DNA of 64,000 nt from Leucogyrophana mollusca (taxonomy: Eukaryota > Basidiomycota > Agaricomycetes > Boletales). Shown here piece after piece: positions 24,945 through 36,782 of this stretch (position 1 is its first letter; each line of letters opens with the position of its first letter). Made by a program: the position numbers and the translations under genes. Under the pieces are notes generated by a model, which did not search any database, was not told the origin of the DNA, and saw only the letters and a list, made by a program, of their open reading frames with translations. Where the stretch lies: positions 153,051 through 217,050 of the forward strand of contig MU266345.1 in assembly GCA_021014945.1 (NCBI GenBank). The letters run 5' to 3'.

Positions 24945-25734
24945 ACCCTAGGAATGACCACCGGATTCCAATCGAACATCGCCCCGAGAAACGGAAGGAA
25001 AGGAAGATAAGAAGACTCGACGCCCATCGTTTACCCGGTCCATGGCTTTATACTCAACCCTCCCAAACTTTGTCCTCATTCTGGTCATGTGCCCTGACGC
25101 GATGACCTAGTCGAGGCCCTCTTCCCCACTCAGCTGTTTCCTTCAACTCGACTTAGAGCCGTCTCTCCCGTAACGGAGACCTAATATCCTGGCATAATCT
25201 TGGCCATATCGCGTCCGGCCGACGACGACTTTCCTCCCGCAGCAAGGCGCTATCTTACGAGCATCGTGCTTCCAATAATACCGTCTGCTCGTCGTCGTAC
25301 TCGTGTTTGTTTGATCCTTTCTTGGGAATCGCTAGCAAATCTTCGCTTTCTTGCTGTCGATTTTACTTGGTTATAGTTTTGATGGACTCCGTAACCCTCC
25401 TCTAAAGAGCGCGTTCGACCCTTCGCATCGTTCGTTTTGTGTCTGTGCCCAGTCTAGATAGGTCAGCAGATCCCCATCGTTAGCCTTGGCTCCTCGAGTC
25501 CTCTTTGTTGGAGTTCTGGTTTGTTTCGCTCTTATTGTTTTCAACAGCTGTCTTGCACAAATAGAATGGTGTTCTCCAGATACAGTATTGCCTGGTGCTC
25601 AAGAGCCAATGTTGAGATGATGAGATGGTCGATCTTGCCGATTTCAGACTGACGCCAGCGCAACACTTGGCTTTCACGTCTTTTCAGTTTACAGCGATCC
25701 TGTACGCCGTTTCAGGCATATTTGTTCATGCCAA
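24945..25734. other. Intergenic region, no gene recognised
   Basis: About 790 bp between copy A and the next plus-strand gene. Short ORFs on both strands have no recognisable content. The right end presumably carries the promoter of the 25735 gene. Confidence 0.45.
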
Positions 25735-28491
25735 ATGGATAATCCTTGGGCTGCTGAAAGCCGGGAAGATCTAAAGGAACGAGAAGCAGACATAACTAAA
25801 CTACCATCGTGGAACAGTGAAGCTCAATGGGCATCCACGGACAATACTGACTGGTCTCCGCCGATAAACGATGCTGCCTCCAAGGCAGAATCTCCAGCCC
25901 TCGCTTCCCCGGTCAAATCGACGGCAACGCCAGAACTTACATCTCCGGCAGTCGAGTACGCACCCGAAGGCTCCGATGCTTTCGGCGGGTTCGAGAGCGC
26001 GATGCCAGACCGTGACGAGACTACTGCTACAGCGCCAGATCCATGGACGAATACGACTGAAGACGGTGAATGGGGCTCGGCCTGGACGCCAGATACGGTC
26101 GCGGAGCCCTCAAATGAGCAAGAACCAGAGGACGAATGGGAAGCAGCTCGTCACGAGAAGGAAAAGATGGATCGTGCAGTTGTATGTGCACTACCTCTGT
26201 TCCTGACGCCCTTGGTGTTCTCATTGCATTCGTAGCCCCCCCAGTTTCTCGCGGACCTGCTCAAGCAATGCCATGAGCTATGGCCAGATCCTGAGCCCAC
26301 CACGGGTGCGGACAATTGGAGGGCTGATGTGGACGGCTTGCAGGGCGTGTAGGTTTCCCTACTCTATTACACCATATTCCATACTGATGACCGAACCAGA
26401 CTGGATATACTTAACTCCTTAGTTCCCGAACACTCAACGCTTCCTCCATCCACTCCCTTCGCCCAGACAGCCACCTCCAAATCTATGCACGACGCCCTCC
26501 GCCTAACGCGACACATGCCCCTCGCACAGAACAGCCCCCTCGCTCGCTTCCTCGCTTCCAAGGGCTCGTCGGAGTGGGAGGCGTCTATCAAAGCGCAGAA
26601 AGAGATTGTACAAGACGAGGTAGCAGTCCCCGTTGGATGGCGCATCTTAGAGAAAGACAAGGAAGCGACGGAGGAGAGTACGACAAAACCGACAAAACCT
26701 TCTGCTGGTACTGGTTTGCTATCTTTTTGGACCCGCCGCGCGTCGTCTGTGAATGTGCCACGCGAGCGCTCACAATCGCCTGCCCCAACTGCGCGCTCAA
26801 GTGCAGATAGCGTCAGGTCCGTGCATCCTCCCCCTGTTCCACCAGAAAAGACGGACACGAATTCATCAAAGTTGCCTGCGTATTCTGCGTCTGCGGTGTC
26901 CTCCCCTCTACCCACTCCGAACACATCCACACCAGAAATATCCCTACCCGCACTTGCAGCCCCACCAGCACCATCTGCAGTCTCCCGCTTCCTTAATCGG
27001 TTCTCGCGTACTAAATCTGGAGCTTCTCAGCTCGCGTTATCGAGTGACGACCTCGAGTTCCTCTCCACCGTACCCAGTGCGCACGATCCAGACAACGACG
27101 GGGACGATGGGGACGGTTTCGGGCTTGGTAGAGTGATGAAAGCGGCACCCGTGCCTCTCCCCGCGAAACTCCCTCCACCAATCGCACCTCCTCCGAAACC
27201 ACCCACCTCCCGCCCCACGTCAGGCATCGGCGTTCGTTCAAGCTCATCGAATGTGAACCTCAACGTTACACCACCGCCTGGAGCGAGTTCGTCCCATGTC
27301 CCATCATCTCTAGCCCAACCCCTCTCACCTACAATATCCCGACCGCACACCCCAGCGTCGATCGCTCCACCATCATTCTCAGTCCCCAGGCTTTCTTCTC
27401 CTCCACCGCCGCCTTCTAGAGTTCGTACTCCCTTCACACTCTCCCCACCTCTCCTCCCGCCCCCACCACCCCCAATATCACCGCCACAAACCCCCAGGCC
27501 AGGTACCTCATGGGCTGGACCGTTCAAAAGCTCCGAAGACGAATTCTCTGATTTTTATTCCCCAGAGCAAGTCAGAAGAGAGCCGTACATGGATTCGCCT
27601 GGAAGCTCGATCCACAGCCCTTCCTCCGCTCACCGGCTCACCTCGCCAGGACTGGGACTACCCCCACTCCTCCCCCCACCCCCCGCTTCTACGTCCAAAT
27701 TTGTCTCTCCGCCACATACACCACGTCCCACGACCCCTCCACGACTCTCGTCACTCGAAGACGATAGAGAACACGACGACTTCCTCCGCGACTTCACCCA
27801 CCGCAAAAGCTCTTCCATCGCCCAGTCCGAATCAGGCAGTTCGATTCGGAGCCCATCCTCCCTCCATCGACTCACCACCTCGCGCCCCTCGCTATCATTC
27901 GACGACTTTGACGACTTCGTGTCTTCTGGGATACGCACACCTTCACCTCCGCCGCTTCCCGCAAAGGTACTCTCGCCTCCCCAGGCGCCTCTATCCCCAC
28001 ATACACAGAGCGTGACCCAGACTCAAGCGAAGGGCCCATCCTTTGTCTCCCAAAGCCCGTCGTTTGTGGCGCAAAGCCAGCATCAGCGCACGCAGAGCCT
28101 CGTTCAGCAGGCGGCTAGCCTCGGCGGTCAGTGGCCCGCCTCTCCACCACCTCAGGCTCCGTCGCAGTTTGGAGTGGACCTTATCGATACGGGAGCTCCT
28201 TACTCTGGAACTAGCGGGGGAGGTGGTAATGGTGGCATGATGTCCTGGGCATCATCGCCTGTCCTGATGCACCCTCAGAGCCGACCGATCCAGAAGCCGC
28301 TTCAACTGGGCCAGAAACCACCAGTAGAGCCGAGCTTGATGCGGCCCATGGTGGCCCCGCCACCTTTCCCGGGAACACCCAATTCGCTATCCTTTTCATC
28401 CTTGCAGTCAAGTTCGGCAAGTGCTGCGCAGCCTCGTACAGGAACAGGAGGTCTTTCAGCACAGGACTTATCTTTCTTCGAGGGACTATGA
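25735..28491 (+). CDS. Proline-rich protein with acidic-phenylalanine (AP-1 accessory-like) motifs
   Basis: Three exons: 25735-26181, 26236 to about 26350, and about 26399-28491. The N-terminal part is acidic and Trp-rich (DNPWAAESREDLKEREADIT, EDEWEAARHEKEKMD) and contains DAFGGFESAM. The middle has PPQFLADLLKQCHELWPDPE and a helical block around RHMPLAQNSPLARFLASKGS. The long C-terminal part is disordered, Pro/Ser-rich and dotted with short Asp-Phe motifs: EDEFSDFYSPE, HDDFLRDFTH, FDDFDDFVSSG and the very end QDLSFFEGL. Such motifs bind adaptin gamma-ear domains in clathrin accessory proteins (aftiphilin, yeast Laa2), so a role in AP-1/clathrin traffic is my inference. I cannot name an orthologue with certainty. 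The stop is at 28489-28491. Confidence 0.6.
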
Positions 28492-29047
28492 CTGGTTTCT
28501 TCCATTGAGGGACTACGACTCGACTCGACCGAAGAACTATGATTTGTGAGACAGCATGTTCATACCATACATATCTGATAATCTGCATGGTTTGTTTGAA
28601 CAAGCACGAGCCTGAACTATTCATGATAAGGTGCATCGATCTGATTATAGTACTCTACGAGCCCCAATTGAGCGAGACTCCCCTGATGCTGGAATCCCAA
28701 TGGCGGGGTCATTCGACCGGACGGGTGGTCATGGCTAATACTATATCTTGGAACGGATTGGGTTGCAAGAATATATCAGAGTCTCATGTTCATTGTTACT
28801 GGATCCCGGACGTGGCGCGTGCTACTGGCCACCGTTCATGTCGGTGGACAAAATCGATACAATTGGGATAAGTATGAGCACCGGTGATTGTAATTGTAGG
28901 TGTCCAACAAATATATAAGGTGTGCTACATCATCAATCAGAGAGGCTAGACTAGGCATACAAAACGCATGAAAACAGAGCAGAATAGAACACAGAGCAAG
29001 GGCAACACGTTTCAAAACCGCCACACGCACTTCCGTACAAAACAAGC
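28492..29047. other. Convergent intergenic region, no gene seen
   Basis: About 555 bp between two convergent stops. The ORFs present are short and unsupported. Confidence 0.5.
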
Positions 29048-30782
29048 TTATCTTCGCCAGACCTTCCACGATGGCTTGTCATCCCTGGAGCGGTCCTTCC
29101 CATGGGCTTTGCCGTATTCGCTGTGGTGGCTGTTAACACGTTCACCACCTTGTGTGCCAACTAAATGACCCTCAGGGTATGCTGCGGCACGCCCGTCGTC
29201 ATAGGCTCCAGCACGCCCATCGGTGTAAGATCGGTCACGCTCATCTGGGTATGATCTTGCATGGCCGCTGTCATGTGCTGAGCCATGCCTAGCAGGGTAT
29301 GCTTCAGCACGCCTTTCGTTGTAGGCTCCAGCGTATTCTGGAGCACGGCGTTCGTTGTGCATTCTGGCTCGCTCGTCATCATACGGCCTAGCATGCCCGT
29401 CATCATATGGCCTAGCATGCCCGTCATTATATGGCCTGGCATGTCCGTTGTCGTACGCTTGGGCACGTTCGGCGTCACGTGCCCTACGCCGTTCGCGTCG
29501 ATGATCCGATGCGGATCGTAGCACTTCAAGTCCAGCGATTGCAAGGTTAAGAACAGAAACGTGTTGCGGGTAGGAAAGGGGACTTACGGCGTTGGGATGA
29601 ATGGTGAACACCAGGCTGGCCTGAGCCGACAATCGGAGGCTGTGGGACCGGGCCTGCGTCATATGGGCTTGGTGGCGCAGGTGGGATGAACCTTTCGTTC
29701 CTTTGAGGCTGTGGGACCGAGCCTGCGCCATACGGGCTTTGAGGCGCAGGTGGGATGAACCTCTCGTTGCTTCGGGGCTGTTCGATTCCGTTGACAGTAG
29801 CCCGCTCAGTGCCGTCGGGGTATGTGTATGTTACATGTTCGTTGCCCTAATGCATATAATGCCAAGCGTAGCGTGAGTGCCGAGGACGAAGGCTTCATGT
29901 AGACTTGGGTTTGTACTTACGCTAGAGTCCCTCCGGGTCCACTTACTCTCTGTGACTCCATTAACGGTGCGAGACGTCCTGGACTCTGAAACCCACCTCC
30001 CCCCATTCCCACCACCACCCGATATGGAGGCGTGGTGCGTTGCGCTCCAATGATTCGCATTTCTGGGTCCAAACCCAAACAAGGGCCCAGTGAGCACAGG
30101 CATAGACCTCATAGGTGAGGGGAAACCTCCGCCACCAAATCCACGGTCAGTGAAGAAGGGATCGCGGAATGCCCGATCGAGGTCCCCGAATATAGAATCG
30201 AACAGCACGAATGGGTCTGTGAAACCCCACGCAGGCTGCTGGCGGTGCTGGCGGAACGGACCGCCACCGAACCCAAAGCCCCATCCGAAGCCTGCAAATG
30301 GGTCTTGGAAGAACGGGTCAGAGAAGGTGTCTTGTTGACGATCCGAGCGATGTCTGCTACGAGGTGTGTCTTGTTCTTGGGTCGCAGGAGGGAAGACGCC
30401 ATGCTGGTCATACACCTGTATTCCCCAGGAGCTCAGGAATGGTGCAAGGAAAACTTGAAGGGGGAAAAACGCACCCTGCGCTTCTGAGGGTCGCTGAGGA
30501 CCTCGTATGCGTTATTGACCTGAATTCAGACGTCATCACTGACTGGTGACACCAATGCGCGCATAATAACTACCTTCCGGAAGAGCTCTTCTGATGCAGA
30601 CTTTTCAGCCGCGGAAGCCCCAGGTGGGAGTCGGTCGGGGTGTGTCTCGAGGGCTTTCTTCTTGTAGGCTTTACGAACTGCACCGAGTGTAAGCCGCTTT
30701 TCGGGGTGATTATGGTAGACTTGCCTTGCTCAGTGGATGCGTCTGGGTTCAGACCCAGTGTCTCATAGAGATGCGTGGCCAT
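29048..30782 (-). CDS. J-domain (DnaJ/Hsp40) protein with repeat-rich tail
   Basis: Hsp70 co-chaperone. Exon 1 (30725-30782) gives MATHLYETLGLNPDASTEQ. A 47-nt intron with a GC donor (30678-30724) joins it to VRKAYKKKALETHPDRLPPG, so the HPD motif that stimulates Hsp70 ATPase is present. Another intron leads to NNAYEVLSDPQKRRVYDQHG. The middle is Gly/Phe-rich (FAGFGWGFGFGGGPFRQHRQ), typical of class B J-proteins. Further exons give YTYPDGTERATVNGIEQP and a duplicated block NERFIPPAPQSPYGAG / NERFIPPAPPSPYDAG. The last exon is charged and repetitive (DNGHARPYNDGHARPYDDGH) and ends in WKVWRR. No zinc finger and no clear signal peptide. The final acceptor is inferred from phase. Confidence 0.85.
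29190..29470 (-). repeat. Tandem octapeptide-coding repeats in the J-protein tail
   Basis: Units of about 24 nt encode GHARPYDD-like octapeptides (three near-identical in a row around 29390-29450), followed by degenerate units with ERAR, ERRA, GHARSYPD, GRAGAYDD and GRAAAYPE. Confidence 0.7.
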
Positions 30783-32401
30783 CGTTAGACGTTACAAGAA
30801 TAACTACAACGATGTAAGTGAAAGTACAAAGACAAGAATGAAACTACAGTGAAGGGACCTACATAACAGGCGGAGGGCGCAAGAACGTTCTGGATAACAT
30901 CATGCATGCCAAATGCATGCTGTGGCACATTCTGGTGTGGCTCTGGTTCTAAACTTCTTGTTCTGAACCTGAAGCACAGCTCTTCCTCTGCACTACACGC
31001 GCAAGCTCAAGCTCAGGCCCTGGAGCGATAGCCTCCTATGATATTCGCGTAGCTCTTCCCTCGAAATCTAACGTTGAGCATTTTTGGATCCCTTGTCCTC
31101 TGGCCAATCCACCCGAAATGGCGCTGCCAGCCCGGAAGGACTCCAGTCCATGTATTATAACACGATTTACGGCGATAACTAAGGAGTCAATATACAAGAA
31201 CAACGTTGGGAAACTTTCAATTTCGTAACAGCAACAGGGATCGTCGGGTATCGTCAACTTACACTTTGCGTAATTCGCTGGTTGAAATTTCTGATCCTTG
31301 TAAAAACAACGAAATACATGTTAGGTGTGACAAGGCATCGTCGTGGTCGGGAACCAGGTGAGAGAAAACTCTGGATTCAAGCGGTATGCTCCCACTCGAC
31401 TGTCTTCATTGCTATATTTCGCTAAATAGATCACTTAATCCCGTGGAGGCCTTGAGCCTCTGTACAGTGGAGCTGTTGCGGCAGGAACTGCCTGTAACTT
31501 GGAACAGCGTTTCCTTCCCGCGTTTCGTGTATCTGGACGCGTGGGAGGATATAAATGTCCAGATTGGATCAGGTGGAGGAGCAGATTGGTGGACTGGAGG
31601 TGTCCCGGAGCTGGTTACCAGCCTTATCTTTTTCCTCGCTGCGGCGTTCAACCCCTTCCCTAGTACGACCGCACCCCGCACCCCGCACCCCGACCTCTAC
31701 TCTCACTTTTGTCAGCGTCCCCGAAAAAGACTTCGCCATTGCGAGGAATGTTCTCATTTCCCGGGTGCAAAATCTTTCCTGGACTTGAATATGTTCGTCT
31801 CCCTTCGCAGTTCCCGCCCCGACGTCGCCTCTTGATCTTGCAGGCCCCCTAGTGTTTCCCACGTAAGCGGCTGACCCTGATGTTGCGTTTGCTGACTTTG
31901 GGGCTTCGCCGCGGTCTAAGGCTCAAGAACGAACGATACCGCCTTGCTTGTAGACGAATATCTCTCTCCTATATCCCATAAGGCCAGCTACTGGAGACTA
32001 CCACCTTGCTGGCGTCCGACCGATATATCATACCACCGCACTGTTTCAACTGGTGTTTGTCGTTGTCCAAGATTACTTTCACCTCCAGCTTGATATATTC
32101 CCAGTGGTGATAGATTTGAATTTTGGGAGTAGGGTCAACTTCTTTGCTGCTGTCAGTCACCTTGACACTCTTTCGGGCACCGACCACAGCAATCATCCAC
32201 CAAACAGTAAGAGTCTGCTGCCTTCTGCCAATACCTACCAGCGCTATCATTGCACCCAGTGTCAGTTCCAGTGCAAAAGACAGGCACTGTTAGTCGAGTT
32301 TTAAGAGGTACTATACAGTGTACATTACAAGTGACAGCTTCCTCAATCACCCACCTCCTCATCAAACCAAACGACCGTCCAATTAATATTAACACGTTGG
32401 T
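30783..32401. other. Intergenic region with one weak plus-strand candidate
   Basis: About 1.6 kb between the J-protein start and the Nudix stop. A plus-strand ORF at 31555 (MSRLDQVEEQIGGLE, then FVSVPEKDFAIARNVLISR) could splice at about 31767 to a short last exon ending near 31850, but I recognise no family. The rest holds nothing I can support. Confidence 0.3.
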
Positions 32402-33424
32402 CTATCTATAAACTCGCAATACCGTCATAAGCAAGGACAAATACCATCCCGTCAGCCCCCACACCTCCAGCCTCCCGTCGCGCCCACCCCCAATCTCCGG
32501 ATGATTATCGGGATTAGGTGCCCATTCGACGCCTTGAACTAGATCGGATACTTCAACTGCCCAGTAGGGCTTCTGGCCGCGGAATAGATCGGTTTTAAGC
32601 CGCGCGGGTGAGGCGAGCGCGGAGAGGGGGAGGTGGAATACGCAGGCTACTTCAGGGTGGGAGATCGTTAACGAGGTCAGAGGGAGGGAGGGGAGTGGGG
32701 TATCTGGGTCTGGGTCGTTTTGTGGGCCGAGTCTGGGGCTGCCGGGGGGGTGGACGAAGCCCTGAAATGTTGGCAGGTTTGTGAGATACGTAGTAGTCGG
32801 AGAATAGAAGCATTCTACGTACCACGTATGGCCAGACTCGCAATCCTCGTAGGCTTTGTTCGGGGGGACCAATTGATCCAAGGATATCTATCTGTCCCGG
32901 GTGCACGCCGACTTCTTCGTGTGTTTCACGCAGGGCAGTGTCCAGAAATGACGCATCCGTCTGGAGTTCAAGTCAGAGTCCGTTTCGCATCGCGGGGTGA
33001 GATTCTGACCTCGTCTACTCTCCCACCCGGAAAGCTATTCGGGTTATGGTTCGCATTCGCGATAATACGATGCAAGCTGGATGGATACGTACCTGACTTC
33101 TCCCGAGTGAGTTCTCAGCTTCCCTCTAACTTCCAAGAGTACCCCAGGTATACCGTCGACGTTGCAGAACGGAACTAAGACAGCCGCGTGAACCTCTTTC
33201 GGGTCCACGCCCGGTAATGGTGGTTTCAAACTCGACGCGTGTGTTGAAAGGGCATCCCTGATCCTGCGTAGGGTATTCTGGGTGAGAGGCGCTGTCAGAG
33301 ATATAGTTGACAATGCTGCAGGTAGGACGTTCATATTATGGGTAAGAGTCTGAGTCGAAGGCTTGACTCGACTCGGAGTCAAGGCCGCAGAGATGAACGT
33401 TCTGGAGAACTTGAAGTTGAACAT
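32402..33424 (-). CDS. Nudix hydrolase, CoA diphosphatase-like (Pcd1/NUDT7-8)
   Basis: Predicted Mg-dependent diphosphatase acting on CoA or related nucleotides, in peroxisome or mitochondrion. The start at 33424 (MFNFKFSRTFISAAL) looks like a mitochondrial leader; a second Met (MNVLPAALST) could start a cytosolic or peroxisomal form. Exon 1 continues with AAVLVPFCNVDGIPGVLLEV. Splicing gives SFPGGRVDETDASFLDTALR followed by ETHEEVGV, the Nudix box in the form used by the CoA diphosphatase group (GG, RE, EE residues present). Then GQIDILGSIGPPEQSLRGLR, an intron, GFVHPPGSPRLGP and WGLTGWYLSLLMTVLR near the C-terminus, which fits the family. No clear PTS1 tail (it ends RVYR). Confidence 0.85.
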
Positions 33425-34176
33425 CTCCCCACTGGCAAGAGCATAGCATGGTCCTTGGACAAGTAAGAACGTACAATTATAAGTACAATGTGGGATGGAA
33501 GACGGTCTCCCGATGATGAGGATCAGGGTAAGGGTAGGATAATGATATCCAGCCTCGTTTGTGGAGTGCTCTTCTCGGCAGTGACTCGCGCCTTTTCTGG
33601 TCTCCCTGATAGCATCAGCTGCCGCTAGAGTCTGTCGTGACCACTACTGCTCCGACACGGAATGCCTTCTGAGGCCTGCCGCATTCTTTAGAATCCACTC
33701 CGCGCCTGCGACCAGCATTCTCCAAGTCCAAGGTCAAGTGACCATCGCGGGATGAATCTCAGTTCTTAAATCCTCCACGTGTCTGTGGCTTCGTTCTTCT
33801 GTCAGTGAAGCATCTCGATTCTTGACATGACACCATAAGCTTTCGCATGACCCTTGCAAGCCAAATTCACACAACAATTTACTAGGACGATGTTCAACTC
33901 CTCTGATCACGGCGACAGGCCCTTTGACTTGCGACGCTCCCCCAACCTTGCTAGACTGACGGGAAAGTCTCCGCCGGATTGCTTGCTCAAGCATTGTGTG
34001 GAAGTTTTAAACGAGTTACTCGCGGGCTCGTTCCCAAGGTGGCTGCCAGAGCCTGTCCCTGTGCTGAGTTGCCGGGGGAAGATCTTGTGCCCACTATACA
34101 TCTTTGTTTCTTGAACATCAGCACCTGTTATCTTTTGTTTCAATGATGTTAATACACCCAAAGCAAATCACGAGTT
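33425..34176. other. Intergenic region, no gene recognised
   Basis: About 750 bp upstream of the Nudix gene and downstream of copy B. The GACTCGGAGTC motif near 33371 lies just inside the Nudix exon. No supported ORF. Confidence 0.45.
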
Positions 34177-35579
34177 TTAATGCGTGGGTTGTTGTTCCAC
34201 CCTTGGCGTGTTGATTTCCCGCCGCAAACGCAATTGTGGTTGCCAGCTCCCTTGGGACACGTGATGAAGACTGACCAGGATTAGATCTTCAAACCTGATA
34301 TGCCGTGTTCCCACCCTCCATGTTGGGTTGGCATCCTCGTCCATGGCCTGCTTTGCCATGTCCTACATTTCGGGTCGGATGAGCCAACGAAAACTCGCTC
34401 TTTGGTGTTTGAACTTACGTCCATGAAACGGCGCAGGAGTCTTGCGATGTTTTTCGCAAGTTTGGCTTTGGTGATCGGAGTCGGGGGACTACGATAATCC
34501 CTCGTAGGGATACTTTCGTGTCGAGGGAAGTACCCGGGCCACTTTTTCGATCATAAGTATGACTTTCACCGTTTCGGATTTGATGTAGATACGAACCTGG
34601 AGACGGATAGAGACGGATGGTCCACAACGTTCAAGGACGGAGTCATCTCTGTCTTTGAGGCAATTAATTCGACGCTCCAGGGCGGCCTCAAGCGGTATGC
34701 CCCATTCATGTGTACCCTCAGCAAAGAAAATTATAGGCGGAGAAAGTGTTGCATCCCTGACGTATCTCTGCCGATCGGTACGGCTGTTGGGCTGGTAGAT
34801 AAGCTGTGGGACAAAGGTATTTGTTCCGGTCACCACGACGGCCTGAGCGGAGACTCCCTTCCAGGTGTGAATGTGTGCTCCCGGGGACTGGTGATGCATC
34901 CACATTTAAATAACGACGCAAGGCAACGAGTGGGTACTATGATATACTCACCTGGGACCCGGAAGAGGATGATAACTCATTGGAGTCCGCGTCAGTCATA
35001 CGGCTGCTCCGAATGGAGGGCAAAGGTGGTTTGTTGAAATTGAATGGGGCAGACTAAAGCATGCAACAAGGAGTGAGTAATTGGATTAAGTTTCTGGGAA
35101 GTTCAGCATAAAATATGCACCAGCTTTGCTAATTTTGATTGCATAATAGCGGACTGAGTGGGTGACTGAAATGGGTGGTCCCAAGGTGTCAATTGACCGT
35201 CACTATAGGACGTGTATGAAGGGACACAGGCCCTGGCATCAGGGGTATGCTTCATGTGGAGATTTAGATGGTCTCGCTGGAGACCATTAAAGCCACCAAC
35301 CCATCCTTCGCTTGGAAGTGGCCAAGCAACATCCTTTTGGAACTGAGCAGGGCGGCAGGCGCCCCGGTCGCCAGTCTACTCGACATCTCGTGAGGCTTCC
35401 AGGTGCTCGATAATTGACGACAGACTCACCTCAGCTTGAGCGACTGCCAACATGTGCGTTGACGGTTGTAAGGCATGCGGCAGCGCTCCGGCGCCGTTGG
35501 TTGCGGCCATCCGAGAGAATCCTTGGTGGCCAATGGGAAGGGTTTGAAGATCTATGAAGTCTTGGGGATACCTGAACAT
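34177..35579 (-). CDS. Uncharacterised local family, copy B (intact, minus strand)
   Basis: Exon 1 from 35579 gives MFRYPQDFIDLQTLPIGHQG and ends before GTGAGT near 35429. The next exon (about 35370 to 35125) is fully open: TGDRGACRPAQFQKDVAWPL, then NLHMKHTPDARACVPSYTSY. A third gives APFNFNKPPLPSIRSSRMTD. The conserved core follows: VVVTGTNTFVPQLIYQPN, FFAEGTHEWGIPLEAALER, ERCGPSVSIRLQ, an intron, WPGYFPRHESIPTRDYRS, PITKAKLAKNIARLLRRFMD, an intron, WRVGTRHIRFEDLILVSLHH and GSWQPQLRLRREI with a short tail. All introns are phase 0. Type 2 copy, most like copy C. A TATAAAAC box lies about 52 bp before the start codon. Function unknown; no domain recognised. Confidence 0.7.
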
Positions 35580-35630
35580 GTTCAGGAGACAAATTAATGA
35601 CGGGAGAAAATGGTCGGACTTGATTTGCTC

Positions 35631-35638
35631 GTTTTATA
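35631..35638 (-). promoter_or_regulatory. TATA box of family copy B
   Basis: On the minus strand the sequence reads GCTATAAAACGAG, about 52 bp upstream of the start codon. The core TATAAAACGAG is identical to the one before copy C. Confidence 0.6.
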
Positions 35639-35798
35639 GCAGAGGTACACCACCGACTGAGAGGTATCGACATACTCGTCTCCGGCAGCGGAAAACCAAA
35701 GGCACCGGATAACTGGAGACGAGAGTCGACCTGATTCGGTCCGTCGCGAAAAACGAACCTCTCAATTGTCAGGAATTCCAGCAAACTTCTCATCAAAC

Positions 35799-35938
35799 CG
35801 GAGCCAGTCTGCAGTTCAGGGAACCACAAAATACTCTTCAAGAACATCTTTCTCATCCCGCGCAGTAAACTGTTATGGACAAACCGGAGCCAGTCTGCAG
35901 TTAAGGGGACCACAAGATGTTCTTCAAGAACATCTTTA
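35799..35938. repeat. Two direct repeats with palindrome, upstream of copy B
   Basis: A segment of about 58 bp starting AAACCGGAGCCAGTCTGCAG occurs at about 35800 and again at 35881, differing at a few positions. Each ends CTTCAAGAACATCTTT. The second copy contains a perfect 23-bp palindrome at 35914-35936 (arms AAGATGTTCTT and AAGAACATCTT). It lies 160-360 bp upstream of the copy B TATA box. Confidence 0.75.
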
Positions 35939-36782
35939 CAGCATGAGTTCACAGCACAGGTGGGAGGCGCCCAAGTGGGAACTCCCTATTTGTGTTCTCG
36001 TGAAAGACAACAAGTTCGTCACGCCCGTGGTGCTGCGGCAAAATCGATGTGAAGAAGGCCACCTGTGCAGGTGTCAGTCGCGATCGAGAACTTGATCGGC
36101 GAACTCCTTTGGCTTTAAACCAGTGAGTAGAGGCGGCGGGTATCTCGGGCCCCGCCAGGGTAGCCACGGAGGTAAAGGAGATGAAGGGAACCCACTGTGC
36201 CGCAGAAGATCGAAGAGCAGGTCGTGCGGGTTCCCACTGTGCATCGGGGATCCTGTAAGAGCCGGTGTTGACAATGCTTAGTGCCAGTACTGTGGACTGT
36301 GACATTCGCGTCCGACCTGTGCTAAGTGCCGTCCGAAAACGACCAAGGATCCGAGTCCCAGACGCGATCAACCGCGGGAAGATGGACAAGGACGACTTTA
36401 CGACATTTCTCCACCCCACCGATCAAGCGATCGCTACAACCACCAGGTAGGTTAAAGCAGTTAAAGCGAACGGGACCGTTAGCAAAAAAGTCCAGCCGGT
36501 CAGGATAGTGAAGCAAAAAACAGTGATATATATACATTACATGTATTCGATATCATGATGGCCCACAGAAAAGTAGTCCGTGCAAGTTGCATTATAAGTA
36601 AGAGACGAGCAACAATAATGAGAGAAGTCAAATATCCACGAGAAAGACACAATGCACAAGGCAATATAGCATACTTAGAAATACAGCAGCCTTCTTTACC
36701 GCCCCCCTTTCGCCCCTTGAAAGCGTTTCACTCTATCTCTCTCACCCGGCACCTCTGTACCGATCACTACACCACAGCCCAG
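35939..36782. other. Intergenic region, no gene recognised
   Basis: About 840 bp between the copy B upstream repeats and the Ubc2 stop. The minus ORF at 35949-36419 has no recognised domain and no splice support. Confidence 0.4.

Noticed and set aside
31386..31835. 149-codon plus-strand ORF
   Set aside because: It shares its DNA with the more plausible 31555 frame; neither has a recognised family, and the composition (Pro/Thr/Arg) could be chance.
35431..35952. 173-codon minus-strand ORF
   Set aside because: It overlaps exon 1 and the promoter of copy B in another frame and runs through the direct repeats; no domain.
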